DNA of 15,296 bases from Gammaproteobacteria bacterium. Its GTDB lineage: Bacteria > Pseudomonadota > Gammaproteobacteria > Cardiobacteriales > Wohlfahrtiimonadaceae. The DNA is taken from contig BHEQ01000019.1 of NCBI GenBank assembly GCA_003864535.1, forward strand, positions 1 to 15,296. The letters run 5' to 3'. The notes under the pieces are model-generated. The model was not told the DNA's origin. It was given only the letters and a program-made list of their open reading frames with translations, and searched no databases. The first letter of the stretch is position 1. Each line of letters opens with the position of its first letter. A program made the translations under genes and the position numbers. Shown one piece after another: positions 1 through 6,598 of this stretch.

Positions 1-1
1 G

Positions 2-1132
2 CCTTATTTAGACAGACTTTATCAAGAAATTAATATGCAGGGCCTACTTTTTGATAAAAAAAGAACCGTGAATCAACTCCATTGGGGCGGCGGCACGCCA
101 ACATTTCTTTCTCAAGATGAAATGTCACAACTTATGGAAAATACGCGTAGTGCATTTAATCTTCTCCCTGATGATCTTGGCGAGTATTCGATTGAAGTTG
201 ATCCACGTGAGGCAGACGCACAAACAGTTACTTTTTTACGTAGCATAGGCTTTAATCGCTTAAGTATGGGCGTTCAAGATTTTGACCCTAAAGTACAATT
301 AGCCGTTAATAGAATTCAACCAACAGAAATAACCCTAGAGACGCTTAATGCAGCGCGTAGCGTTGGTTTTAAATCAATTTCTATCGATTTAATTTATGGG
401 CTTCCATTCCAAACTATAGATTCTTTTAGCAAAACTTTAGATATTATTTTAGAGCTTTCTCCTGATCGCCTCTCTGTATTTAATTATGCACACATGCCCC
501 ATTTATTTAAAACCCAAAAGCAAATGAATGAAGCGGATATGCCAAGCGCTCCTGAAAAATTATTAATTTTAAAGATGATTATTGAGCGTTTAACTTCTGC
601 AGGTTATGTTTATATTGGGATGGATCATTTTGCTAAGCCTGATGATGAATTAGCTCTTGCGCAACAAGAAGGTAAGCTCTATCGTAATTTTCAAGGATAT
701 AGTACTCATTCAGATTGTGATTTAGTTGGGATGGGCTTAAGCTCTATTTCGCAAATTGGAAATATTTATGCCCAAAACCTTAAAGATATGCCTGCATATC
801 ACGCTTGCTTAGATGAGCATAAACTACCTACTTTTCGTGGCGTTACCCTTTCTAAGGATGATGAGATTCGGCGTTTTGCAATTACTGAAATTATGTGTAA
901 TTTAAAACTGGATCTAAATAATCTTTCCGCGCAATTTAATATTGATGCACCTAGCTATTTTAAAGCAGAATTACATGCCTTAGATGATATGATTTGTGAT
1001 GGGCTTATCGCTAAGGATGCGCACTGTTACTACGTTAAAGATGCAGGGCGTTTATTAATTAGAAATATCGGCATGGTTTTTGATGCTTATATTAAAAATG
1101 GTTCGGCTCAGCGCTTTTCTAAAGTTATTTAG
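2..1132 (+). CDS. hemN: Oxygen-independent coproporphyrinogen III oxidase HemN, 5' end missing
   Basis: This radical SAM enzyme oxidatively decarboxylates coproporphyrinogen III to protoporphyrinogen IX without oxygen, in cytosolic heme synthesis. The reading frame is open to the window edge and codes for PYLDRLYQEIN before the first internal ATG at 35, so the gene starts outside the window. About 80 N-terminal residues, including the CxxxCxxC iron-sulfur motif, are therefore not visible. Family signatures that are visible include HWGGGTPTFLS, SIEVDPREAD, FNRLSMGVQDF, IDLIYGLPFQT, PDRLSVFNYAH, GMDHFAKPDDELA and the C-terminal GRLLIRNIGMVFDAY. The segment aligns with E. coli HemN almost without gaps from memory, which separates it from the shorter HemW paralogue. 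It is the only plus-strand gene and converges on the DUF4126 gene. Truncation is due to the window edge, not to a mutation. Confidence 0.96.
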   Translation, partial: PYLDRLYQEINMQGLLFDKKRTVNQLHWGGGTPTFLSQDEMSQLMENTRSAFNLLPDDLGEYSIEVDPREADAQTVTFLRSIGFNRLSMGVQDFDPKVQLAVNRIQPTEITLETLNAARSVGFKSISIDLIYGLPFQTIDSFSKTLDIILELSPDRLSVFNYAHMPHLFKTQKQMNEADMPSAPEKLLILKMIIERLTSAGYVYIGMDHFAKPDDELALAQQEGKLYRNFQGYSTHSDCDLVGMGLSSISQIGNIYAQNLKDMPAYHACLDEHKLPTFRGVTLSKDDEIRRFAITEIMCNLKLDLNNLSAQFNIDAPSYFKAELHALDDMICDGLIAKDAHCYYVKDAGRLLIRNIGMVFDAYIKNGSAQRFSKVI

Positions 1133-1141
1133 AAGATAATT

Positions 1142-1216
1142 AATCCCCTCCAAACCTCACCTTAGCAGGGGAGGAGCGCTAAAAATCCCCATGCTAAGGG
1201 GATTTAGGGGGAGATT
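1142..1216. repeat. Palindromic intergenic element between convergent genes
   Basis: The whole gap between the hemN stop and the DUF4126 stop is a G/C-block palindrome in otherwise AT-rich DNA. AAATCCCC (1183-1190) and GGGGATTT (1198-1205) form a perfect 8-bp stem with a 7-nt loop. CCTTAGCAGGGG (1160-1171) also pairs with CCCCATGCTAAGG (1187-1199) with one bulged base, and the outer ends AATCCCCTCCAAA (1142-1154) and TTTAGGGGGAGATT (1203-1216) are roughly complementary. There is no long U-tract on either side. It could serve as a bidirectional transcription end or be a copy of a REP-like dispersed repeat. The structure is seen; the role is inferred. Confidence 0.6.
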
Positions 1217-1218
1217 TA

Positions 1219-1863
1219 TTAATCAAAAAAAGTATCCTCTTCACGCCAACCTTTGCGCTTGCGAATCCACATTATCATATGCACCGATAAATGCTGAAAA
1301 TCGCGCCAATAGCTTTTAATTAGATATAAAGCAAGCGCAATTAAAGGGATGGATAATCCATACGAGAGCATTCTAAAATTAAGCGTTAAAGCTAGTAAAA
1401 CAATGATTAAGATTGTTTCACTAGTTGATGCAAACCAGTTATATGCCAAATGACTTTTACTATTAAAATATGCACGCAAACTTGATTTACCAAAATGAAC
1501 ACATAAGCCCACACCTAAACCAATACAAAAAGCAAAAGCTTGCACACCCTCGCTATATGCAGGCTCAGCTCGTGTTAATAAAATAAAAGTAAATAATGCA
1601 GCTAAAGGTACTCTAATCACGGTATGAAATAAATCCCATGCGCTATCTAAGCCTGGAGTCATATCTACAAAAAAGTTAATTATCGCAAGCATTGCAAGCA
1701 TTACCATAAACATATCTTCTGTAATAAATAATAAAGAGGGCGGCATAAGCATTGCAAATCCATTTTTGGCGACTATGCTTAAAATTAATAAGCTTAGATA
1801 TGGATTAATAGCTAAACAAATTGAGAGGCTTAACACCATGGCAAAAATACCTATAAGTTCCAC
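1219..1863 (-). CDS. DUF4126 family membrane protein
   Basis: This 214-residue, very hydrophobic protein probably sits in the inner membrane. The N-terminal segment with INPYLSLLIL, the following helix with a negatively charged end (NFFVDMTPGLDSAWDLFHT) and the next proline-containing helix (VIRVPLAALFTFILL) match what I recall of DUF4126. Further hydrophobic stretches lie near residues 108-122, 148-162 and 165-182. The tail is charged (RKRKGWREEDTFFD). The function of the family is unknown. The start is GTG: AAGGAG lies 5 nt upstream, an excellent Shine-Dalgarno, and no better ATG is nearby. It is the last gene of the minus-strand run, 36 bp after fieF, so it is probably co-transcribed with fieF. 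The family call is from pattern memory; membrane location is clear from composition. Confidence 0.8.
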   Translation of the reverse strand: MELIGIFAMVLSLSICLAINPYLSLLILSIVAKNGFAMLMPPSLLFITEDMFMVMLAMLAIINFFVDMTPGLDSAWDLFHTVIRVPLAALFTFILLTRAEPAYSEGVQAFAFCIGLGVGLCVHFGKSSLRAYFNSKSHLAYNWFASTSETILIIVLLALTLNFRMLSYGLSIPLIALALYLIKSYWRDFQHLSVHMIMWIRKRKGWREEDTFFD

Positions 1864-1899
1864 TATAGCTCCTTTATATTATGATTAAGAATGAGTATG

Positions 1900-2880
1900 C
1901 TAATTATTGTTTCGTCTATCTGTAGGATTCTGATGATTTGCAGGATTGTGCTGATTTGAAGGGTCGTGCTTATTTGCAGGATCGTGCCGATCCGCAGGAT
2001 CTTGGTGGGCAAAAACTTCAGCATTAGGATAATGCTTTTGAATAATATTTATAACGTTAACGCTTGCGGTGTGTGCATCTTGAAAGCTTAAATCACGTGG
2101 AATATCTAGATGTAAATATATAAAAAATAGCGACCCCGACTGGCGTGTCCTAAAAGAATGTATATTTTGAATATTAGTCACTGATGCGGCAAGCTTAAGA
2201 ATATCAGCCTTCATTGCATCTGGCAGCTCTCTATCCATTAAGCCATGAATTGCCTCTATCCCGATTTGGTATGCATTATAAAAAATCAGGCATCCAATAA
2301 ATAAGGCAAAAACAGGATCAACCCAAGTAAGCCCAAATGAAGATAAACCTAACGCAATGATCACAAAAAAATTACTTACTAAATCCATACTAAAATTTAA
2401 ACTTACGGCTTTAATCACCAATGAGGCGGTTTTTTTAATCACATAACGTTGATAAATAACTAAAAAAGCCGTGACTAACATTGAAAAGAACATGATACTT
2501 AAACCAATACCTGTATCACTTAAATCTCTGGGGTGAAGCAATCTATCCACTGCTTGAATCATCAAGAAAAATGCAGAGCCTGCAATAAATGTCGCTTGAG
2601 TTAAAGCGGCTAAGCCTTCAGCTTTGCCATGCCCAAATCGATGATCATCGTCCGCAGGTTGTAGTGCATAACGCACTGCAATAAGATTTAAGCCTGTGGA
2701 GAGTGCGTCCATTAAAGAATCTACAAATGTAGTTAAAATAACCACTGAACCTGTAAGAACCCATGCAATTACTTTGAATATAATTAATACAATAGATACG
2801 CCAAAAGCTGCCCAACTGGCACGCTTTATCAATCTATTCATATCAATAGTATCAAGTTTAGCTGACGCTCCAGTCCTCAT
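1900..2880 (-). CDS. fieF: FieF/YiiP-like cation diffusion facilitator with repetitive His/Asn-rich tail
   Basis: This is a six-helix CDF antiporter that exports divalent metals (Zn, Fe or related) from the cytosol, followed by a cytoplasmic dimerising domain. It matches E. coli FieF over most of its length: the TGSVVILTTFVDSLMDA region, QPADDDHRFGHGKAE and FRTRQSG. In TM2 both Asp are present (54, 58). In TM5 the aligned pair is Asn162/Asp166 where FieF has His153/Asp157. Site B residues Asp77, His80 and His84 and cytoplasmic ligands His241, His257, His270, His292 and Asp294 are kept. After the family end the protein runs on about 30 residues in six-residue repeats rich in His, Asn, Asp and Pro. 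The longest ORF starts at 2949 inside the preceding gene. ATG 2880 is chosen because AAGGAG lies 9 nt upstream and the GNAT stop is only 4 nt away. The result is 326 residues, against 300 in E. coli. Confidence 0.93.
   Translation of the reverse strand: MRTGASAKLDTIDMNRLIKRASWAAFGVSIVLIIFKVIAWVLTGSVVILTTFVDSLMDALSTGLNLIAVRYALQPADDDHRFGHGKAEGLAALTQATFIAGSAFFLMIQAVDRLLHPRDLSDTGIGLSIMFFSMLVTAFLVIYQRYVIKKTASLVIKAVSLNFSMDLVSNFFVIIALGLSSFGLTWVDPVFALFIGCLIFYNAYQIGIEAIHGLMDRELPDAMKADILKLAASVTNIQNIHSFRTRQSGSLFFIYLHLDIPRDLSFQDAHTASVNVINIIQKHYPNAEVFAHQDPADRHDPANKHDPSNQHNPANHQNPTDRRNNN
1922..1993 (-). repeat. 18-bp tandem repeat inside the fieF 3' end
   Basis: Four consecutive 18-bp units are seen on the plus strand at 1922-1939, 1940-1957, 1958-1975 and 1976-1993, and a degenerate fifth begins at 1994. 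A typical unit is GCAGGATTGTGCTGATTT. Each unit encodes six residues of the pattern H-(D/N)-P-(A/S/T)-(N/D)-x in the FieF tail. Because the unit is a multiple of three, gain or loss of units keeps the reading frame. Confidence 0.8.
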
Positions 2881-2884
2881 TGTG

Positions 2885-3232
2885 TCAAACTCCTTGCTGC
2901 TGCTTAAATTCAGGTGAAAAGTATAACTCCTCAATTGGAAGTAACGCATTAAAAATTAAACTTTTCTTCTTCAATCCCGCCATGCCTGCGGCGATAAGGT
3001 GTTGCGCTATTTTTTTATTATAAAAAGATGGACTAACAACTAAAGAAGATAAATATACTTTGCTATTTATTTCTGAAAATACAATATACCCAGCTAAAAT
3101 ATCATCAGCCTCAGCTACAACAGCAAGCACTTGATCACCATCATTACGAGTTAAGTTATATGCGTTGATTAGATGATCAATCGCAGTTGCATCGTTAGTG
3201 TGTTCAGGGCGTAAAATTAATGAATTTAACAT
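2885..3232 (-). CDS. Short GNAT-like acetyltransferase
   Basis: The predicted protein of 115 residues resembles the core of GNAT N-acetyltransferases, which move an acetyl group from acetyl-CoA to an amine. The order fits: an N-terminal RPEHTNDATAIDHLINAYN strand-helix, GYIVFSEI (beta 3), VYLSSLVVSPSFYNKKIAQHL (beta 4 and the start of the CoA-binding helix) and a late LYFSPEF resembling the YY-x-x-x-F end of YhbS-like members. The acetyl-CoA loop normally reads Q/R-x-x-G-x-G/A; here it is YNKKIA, with the first Gly replaced, and the protein is shorter than the usual 140-170 residues. It may be a degraded or non-catalytic member. Substrate unknown. The upstream gap shows only a weak Shine-Dalgarno for this ATG, so translation may depend on upstream coupling. 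fieF follows after 4 nt. Confidence 0.7.
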   Translation of the reverse strand: MLNSLILRPEHTNDATAIDHLINAYNLTRNDGDQVLAVVAEADDILAGYIVFSEINSKVYLSSLVVSPSFYNKKIAQHLIAAGMAGLKKKSLIFNALLPIEELYFSPEFKQQQGV

Positions 3233-3279
3233 AATATTTTCATCAGCATTCTTGTCAGCATTGGCATCAACATTAGCAT
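3226..3279 (-). CDS. Possible 17-codon leader ORF coupled to the GNAT gene
   Basis: A short frame starts with ATG at 3279 and codes for a Met/Leu-rich peptide (MLMLMPMLTRMLMKILC). AGGAAG lies 6 nt upstream and overlaps the TAG stop of the DamX-like gene. The frame ends with TAA at 3228-3226, overlapping the GNAT ATG (3232-3230) by a few bases. This geometry would allow ribosomes to reinitiate at the GNAT start, which has no clear Shine-Dalgarno of its own. The peptide is encoded by the 12-bp repeat and has no recognisable family, so it may have no function itself. Low confidence. Confidence 0.2.
   Translation of the reverse strand: MLMLMPMLTRMLMKILC
3242..3277. repeat. 12-bp tandem repeat between the damX-like and GNAT genes
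   Basis: Three imperfect 12-bp units are seen on the plus strand: ATCAGCATTCTT (3242-3253), GTCAGCATTGGC (3254-3265) and ATCAACATTAGC (3266-3277). They fill most of the 57-bp gap. In the frame shared by both flanking genes the minus strand would encode an Asn/Ala/Asp-rich stretch (NANVDANADKNADENI) without a stop. Confidence 0.6.
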
Positions 3280-3289
3280 TATAAACTTC

Positions 3290-4810
3290 CTATTTTATCA
3301 AATCTGTATTTGCCAATATAATTGGTTTTAGTGCTTTAAGACTCATAGGTAAACGCTCAAGTCCTGACTGAGCTTGTGATTTAGAGCCATAAGGGCCTAT
3401 ATAAGTAATAAATTCTATCTTTTCGTTAGTCTTTATTTTAGCGAGTTGAGCTTTTCCTGGTACCGGAATATCTTTAATCTTGGCTTTAGCTGCTTGGATA
3501 TTATTACCTTTCGATAGTTTAATCACATAAAACGTTGGATTTAAAACATTTGTTTTGGGCTTAGAGTCTTGTATAGTTTCTAAACTTTGGGACTCAACTG
3601 GACTCTTATATTCAGGTAAAACCGCTACAGCCTCTACAACGATATTATCTACAATTATATTATCTACAACAATATCATTTACAATATTATCATTTATAAC
3701 ATTAGCCGCTACAACATCATAATTAGTATTATGGCTCGCATTAACAGTTTGATATTTATCTTCTATTTCCTCAGGAGTATCTGGGCTATTTTGTAAAGAC
3801 AAGCCTGCATTAATATCTGCTAGGTTTGCATCTTCTGATGCTCTTTCAAGCTCATGCTGGTCTTGGACTAAAAGTACGCCTACTTTTAAATCTTTAAGCT
3901 TAGCAACAAAATATACCAGCATGCATAATAAGATCAGCCCAATTAATAAGTATAATTTAAGACTAAATGAACGCTGACCTATTTCTTTTTTAACTAAATA
4001 ACGCTGCTTATCCTCTGCATTTTCAGGAATTGAACCTATTTTTTGTGGGTTAGGATTAGCTTTAATCTCATTTATCGTAACTGCTTTTTTATATAAATCT
4101 TGGTTTGATTTTACTGCTGGCGTGAATCGTCCTTTCTGCATTTGTCGCGAGCTTGCAATATGCTCTAATAATTGCCCTGGGTAGCCATGCGATGTATTGT
4201 AAAATATAGAGACCTCAGCTTCAGAAAAACCACGATTAATCCCCATATAACTATAAGCATGTTCTGCTAAGTTTTTTATTTGAGAGCTGCTTAATGGCGG
4301 CAGAGAATAACGCAACTTAACCGCTGCGCTAACGCTTAACCAATGTACCTTAGGGCTACTAAAAAAGATTATGCTTAATTTAAACTTATGTGGTTTATTT
4401 TCTTTCTCAAACTCACCTATTTTATTGAGCATCCCTAAGGTTTTTTCAGATAATTTTTCTGCATTATCAATCAATAATACTGTTTTTTGTGAAAAAGCTT
4501 TGCGCTGTTTTAGCAGCAAAACTAAACTATCATAAGTACTTAAAGTTACACTAAAATCTGAATTACCTAAAGCTGCAACTATTGCGTGTTCAGGATCATC
4601 ACAAGCGCCATCAACACTTGCAATCCATGTATTTTTTAACTTACACATATTTTGGGATAGCTGGCGTAACATCCGTGTTTTACCTGCACCATCGCTACCT
4701 GTTACCAGCAGCATAGCATTATCACTTAGAGCATGCTTATAAAGTAAATCATATACTTTATTCGCTGGCGCTAATTCCAACCAAGGTAATTGATCAAACA
4801 TGTTTTTCAT
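3290..4810 (-). CDS. damX: DamX-like protein: AAA ATPase domain, one TM helix, C-terminal SPOR domain
   Basis: The 506-residue protein has the layout of the gammaproteobacterial damX product that follows aroB. An N-terminal ATPase domain has Walker A GSDGAGKT (38-45) and Walker B VLLIDNAE (111-118). A single TM helix follows (about 284-305). A long low-complexity linker of N/D/I/V repeats spans about 366-398. The C-terminal SPOR domain covers about 424-500 (YVIKLSKGNN ... FITYIGPYGSKSQAQSGLERLP). SPOR domains bind denuded glycan strands of septal peptidoglycan, and E. coli DamX sits at the division septum, so a role at the division site is likely. E. coli DamX (428 aa) has no intact Walker A as far as I recall, so this protein is closer to the longer form found in many pilus-bearing species. 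It begins 22 nt after aroB; a better ATG was not found. AAGGA lies somewhat far upstream (about 15 nt), so Met4 could also be used. Confidence 0.8.
   Translation of the reverse strand: MKNMFDQLPWLELAPANKVYDLLYKHALSDNAMLLVTGSDGAGKTRMLRQLSQNMCKLKNTWIASVDGACDDPEHAIVAALGNSDFSVTLSTYDSLVLLLKQRKAFSQKTVLLIDNAEKLSEKTLGMLNKIGEFEKENKPHKFKLSIIFFSSPKVHWLSVSAAVKLRYSLPPLSSSQIKNLAEHAYSYMGINRGFSEAEVSIFYNTSHGYPGQLLEHIASSRQMQKGRFTPAVKSNQDLYKKAVTINEIKANPNPQKIGSIPENAEDKQRYLVKKEIGQRSFSLKLYLLIGLILLCMLVYFVAKLKDLKVGVLLVQDQHELERASEDANLADINAGLSLQNSPDTPEEIEDKYQTVNASHNTNYDVVAANVINDNIVNDIVVDNIIVDNIVVEAVAVLPEYKSPVESQSLETIQDSKPKTNVLNPTFYVIKLSKGNNIQAAKAKIKDIPVPGKAQLAKIKTNEKIEFITYIGPYGSKSQAQSGLERLPMSLKALKPIILANTDLIK
3642..3701 (-). 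repeat. 15-bp tandem repeat in the damX-like linker
   Basis: Four 15-bp units are seen on the plus strand: ATATTATCTACAATT (3642-3656), ATATTATCTACAACA (3657-3671), ATATCATTTACAATA (3672-3686) and TTATCATTTATAACA (3687-3701). They encode the N-D-I-V-rich five-residue repeat of the periplasmic linker between the TM helix and the SPOR domain. The unit is a multiple of three, so copy-number change would alter linker length without a frameshift. Confidence 0.75.
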
Positions 4811-4832
4811 ATGTACTTATAGCATCCTTTTA

Positions 4833-5942
4833 TCACGCGTTCACACCACTTTCTACCATTATATTTTTTATAGTAGTTATATCAACAGACTCAAGAATAA
4901 TCCCTTTCGCAATATCTTCTAATAAAATCAAACGGAGTGTTCCATTAATATTTTTCTTATCTAAACTCATCGCATTAATCATATCGGTAACATTTATATC
5001 AGCAGGAGCTGCAACAGGCAATTTAAAGCTACTTAAAAGATTTTTAATGTTATTCACGCAATCTAATGACAAATAGCCCAATTTAGAAGATAATCTTGCC
5101 GCCATAACCGTGCCAATAGCTACGCCCTGCCCATGAGTTAGACCTGCATATTGCTGAATTTTCTCAAGCGCATGCCCAAAAGTATGCCCAAGATTAAGCA
5201 AAGCGCGATTTCCTGTTTCAAACTCATCAATCTCAACTAAAGCAACTTTATTTTGGATAGATTTTATAATCATTCTTTGTAAAACAGCTAAGTCACGCAA
5301 ATTAATAGCAGCAACATTATGAGCTAGATAATTATAAAAATCTAAATCCATGATCAAGCCATACTTAACAACCTCTGCCATTCCACTTGAGAAATCTAAA
5401 TCTGTTAAAGTTTTTAATACATTAGGGTTAATAAGTACCAATTTTGGCTGTTTAAAAGCACCAATCATATTTTTACCTAAGGCATGATTAATTCCTGTTT
5501 TACCTCCAACGGAGCTATCTACTTGGGCAAGTAGTGTCGTTGGAATAGAAATATAATCAATCCCTCTTTGATAAATGCTTGCCGCAAAGCCTGTCATATC
5601 CCCAATTACACCACCACCTAAAGCGACAAGTAATGAGCTTCGATTAAATTGATGTTCTAACATATGGCTTAAAATAGCGTTAATTGAATCAAAATTCTTA
5701 TATTGCTCACCATCTCCGAGCTCTAAAACACTTACTCTTGCATGCGGATATACAGCTTGTATGAGCTGCTGCGTATCTTTTAAATATAGTGCCGCAACTG
5801 TAGAATTAGTGATAATTAAAATCTGACGCTCAGTAAGATTAATCTGTAATTCTTCTATTTGCTTAAATATATGCGCTCCAAAAATATCACCTACATAAAT
5901 ATTATAAGAATCGTTTTTTAAGTTAACATGTATTTTATTCAT
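4833..5942 (-). CDS. aroB: 3-dehydroquinate synthase AroB
   Basis: AroB converts DAHP to 3-dehydroquinate, the second step of the shikimate pathway, using NAD and a divalent metal in the cytosol. The 369-residue length fits the family (362 in E. coli). The NAD-binding region contains LGDGEQYKN (75-83) and ALGGGVIGDMTGFAAS (107-122). The substrate region has RGIDYISIPTTLLAQVDSS (126-144) and GGKTGINHALGKNMIGAF (146-163). Metal ligands equivalent to E. coli Glu184, His247 and His264 are Glu190 (GMAE), His253 (NLGHTFGHALE) and His270 (LTHGQG). The start ATG has AGGTGAG just upstream. It lies 32 nt after aroK and 22 nt before the DamX-like gene, the usual arrangement, and is probably co-transcribed. 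No defect seen. Confidence 0.98.
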   Translation of the reverse strand: MNKIHVNLKNDSYNIYVGDIFGAHIFKQIEELQINLTERQILIITNSTVAALYLKDTQQLIQAVYPHARVSVLELGDGEQYKNFDSINAILSHMLEHQFNRSSLLVALGGGVIGDMTGFAASIYQRGIDYISIPTTLLAQVDSSVGGKTGINHALGKNMIGAFKQPKLVLINPNVLKTLTDLDFSSGMAEVVKYGLIMDLDFYNYLAHNVAAINLRDLAVLQRMIIKSIQNKVALVEIDEFETGNRALLNLGHTFGHALEKIQQYAGLTHGQGVAIGTVMAARLSSKLGYLSLDCVNNIKNLLSSFKLPVAAPADINVTDMINAMSLDKKNINGTLRLILLEDIAKGIILESVDITTIKNIMVESGVNA

Positions 5943-5974
5943 TTCTCACCTAGCACTTTAATAATTTATAAATC

Positions 5975-6532
5975 TTATTTTACCTGTAACCAAGATGGAT
6001 ATATATAAGAATTTAAAGAGCTTTGCAACGTTTGCTGAAGTAATGCTAGTTCAGAGGCAATTTTTAAAGGCCCAATTCCTGTTGGATAACAAATATAATC
6101 GCAGGTTTCGACATAAAGAGGATGACGAATATTAAATAACTCAGTTAGTTTATCAAGAGGTGATGCACCTTGAAGCAAAGGGCGCGAACGGTCGCCTTTG
6201 ATGCGTAGATATTGCTCGTGTGGATCAATATTTAAATAAATAACTATTCCGCGCGTTCCCAAAAATTGTCTCGATTGCTTATTTAAAATAGCTCCTCCAC
6301 CTGTGGATAAGACACTTGAGCTAAGGCCTGTTAACTCCTCTATCATTTTCTCCTCGCGCAGTCTAAATCCATTTTCTCCCTCGATATCAAAAATAGTCTT
6401 AATATCAACGCCACAACGCTGCTCTATCATCGCATCTGAATCTGAAAATTTAAAACCTAATTTTCCAGCTAAAAGTTTACCAATAGTTGTCTTACCTGCC
6501 CCCATAGGACCTATTAAAAAAATATTTTGCAT
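5975..6532 (-). CDS. aroK: Shikimate kinase AroK
   Basis: AroK phosphorylates shikimate at the 3-hydroxyl with ATP, the fifth step of chorismate synthesis, in the cytosol. Walker A is GPMGAGKT (8-15). The shikimate-binding Asp is in FSDSD (29-33), Arg is in ENGFRLREEK (53-62), the Gly triad is in STGGGAIL (76-83), and the flexible lid contains GDRSRPLL (113-120), followed by the late Arg in NIRHPLY (134-140). The protein has 185 residues against 173 in E. coli; the extra is a short C-terminal tail rich in Ser, Tyr and Trp. GAGG lies 5 nt before the ATG. A hairpin with T-tract sits between pilQ and this gene, so part of the transcription may stop before aroK, or aroK may have its own promoter. 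Confidence 0.97.
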   Translation of the reverse strand: MQNIFLIGPMGAGKTTIGKLLAGKLGFKFSDSDAMIEQRCGVDIKTIFDIEGENGFRLREEKMIEELTGLSSSVLSTGGGAILNKQSRQFLGTRGIVIYLNIDPHEQYLRIKGDRSRPLLQGASPLDKLTELFNIRHPLYVETCDYICYPTGIGPLKIASELALLQQTLQSSLNSYIYPSWLQVK

Positions 6533-6553
6533 TTAAGCCTCTAAAGTTTATTC

Positions 6554-6587
6554 AAAAAAAAACAAGCTTAATGCTTGCTCTTTTTTT
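6554..6587 (-). terminator. Intrinsic terminator after pilQ, upstream of aroK
   Basis: CAAGC (6563-6567) and GCTTG (6573-6577) form a 5-bp stem with a 5-nt loop, TTAAT. Read on the minus strand it is followed by nine T (6562-6554); on the plus strand it is followed by CTC and seven T. The A-rich strand before the stem could lengthen it by A-U pairs. It lies in the 66-bp gap just after the pilQ stop and ends about 13 nt before the aroK Shine-Dalgarno. The stem is short, so it may be a partial terminator that sets the pil:aro ratio. Confidence 0.6.
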
Positions 6588-6598
6588 AAATACTAAGT

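Noticed and set aside
35..1132. hemN as a truncated pseudogene
   Set aside because: The frame is open to the window edge and encodes the expected HemN residues before the first internal ATG, so the missing start is due to the window boundary.
2881..2949. Upstream ATG for fieF giving 23 more residues
   Set aside because: It would overlap the GNAT gene by 65 bp, has no Shine-Dalgarno comparable to AAGGAG before ATG 2880, and the extra residues do not match FieF.
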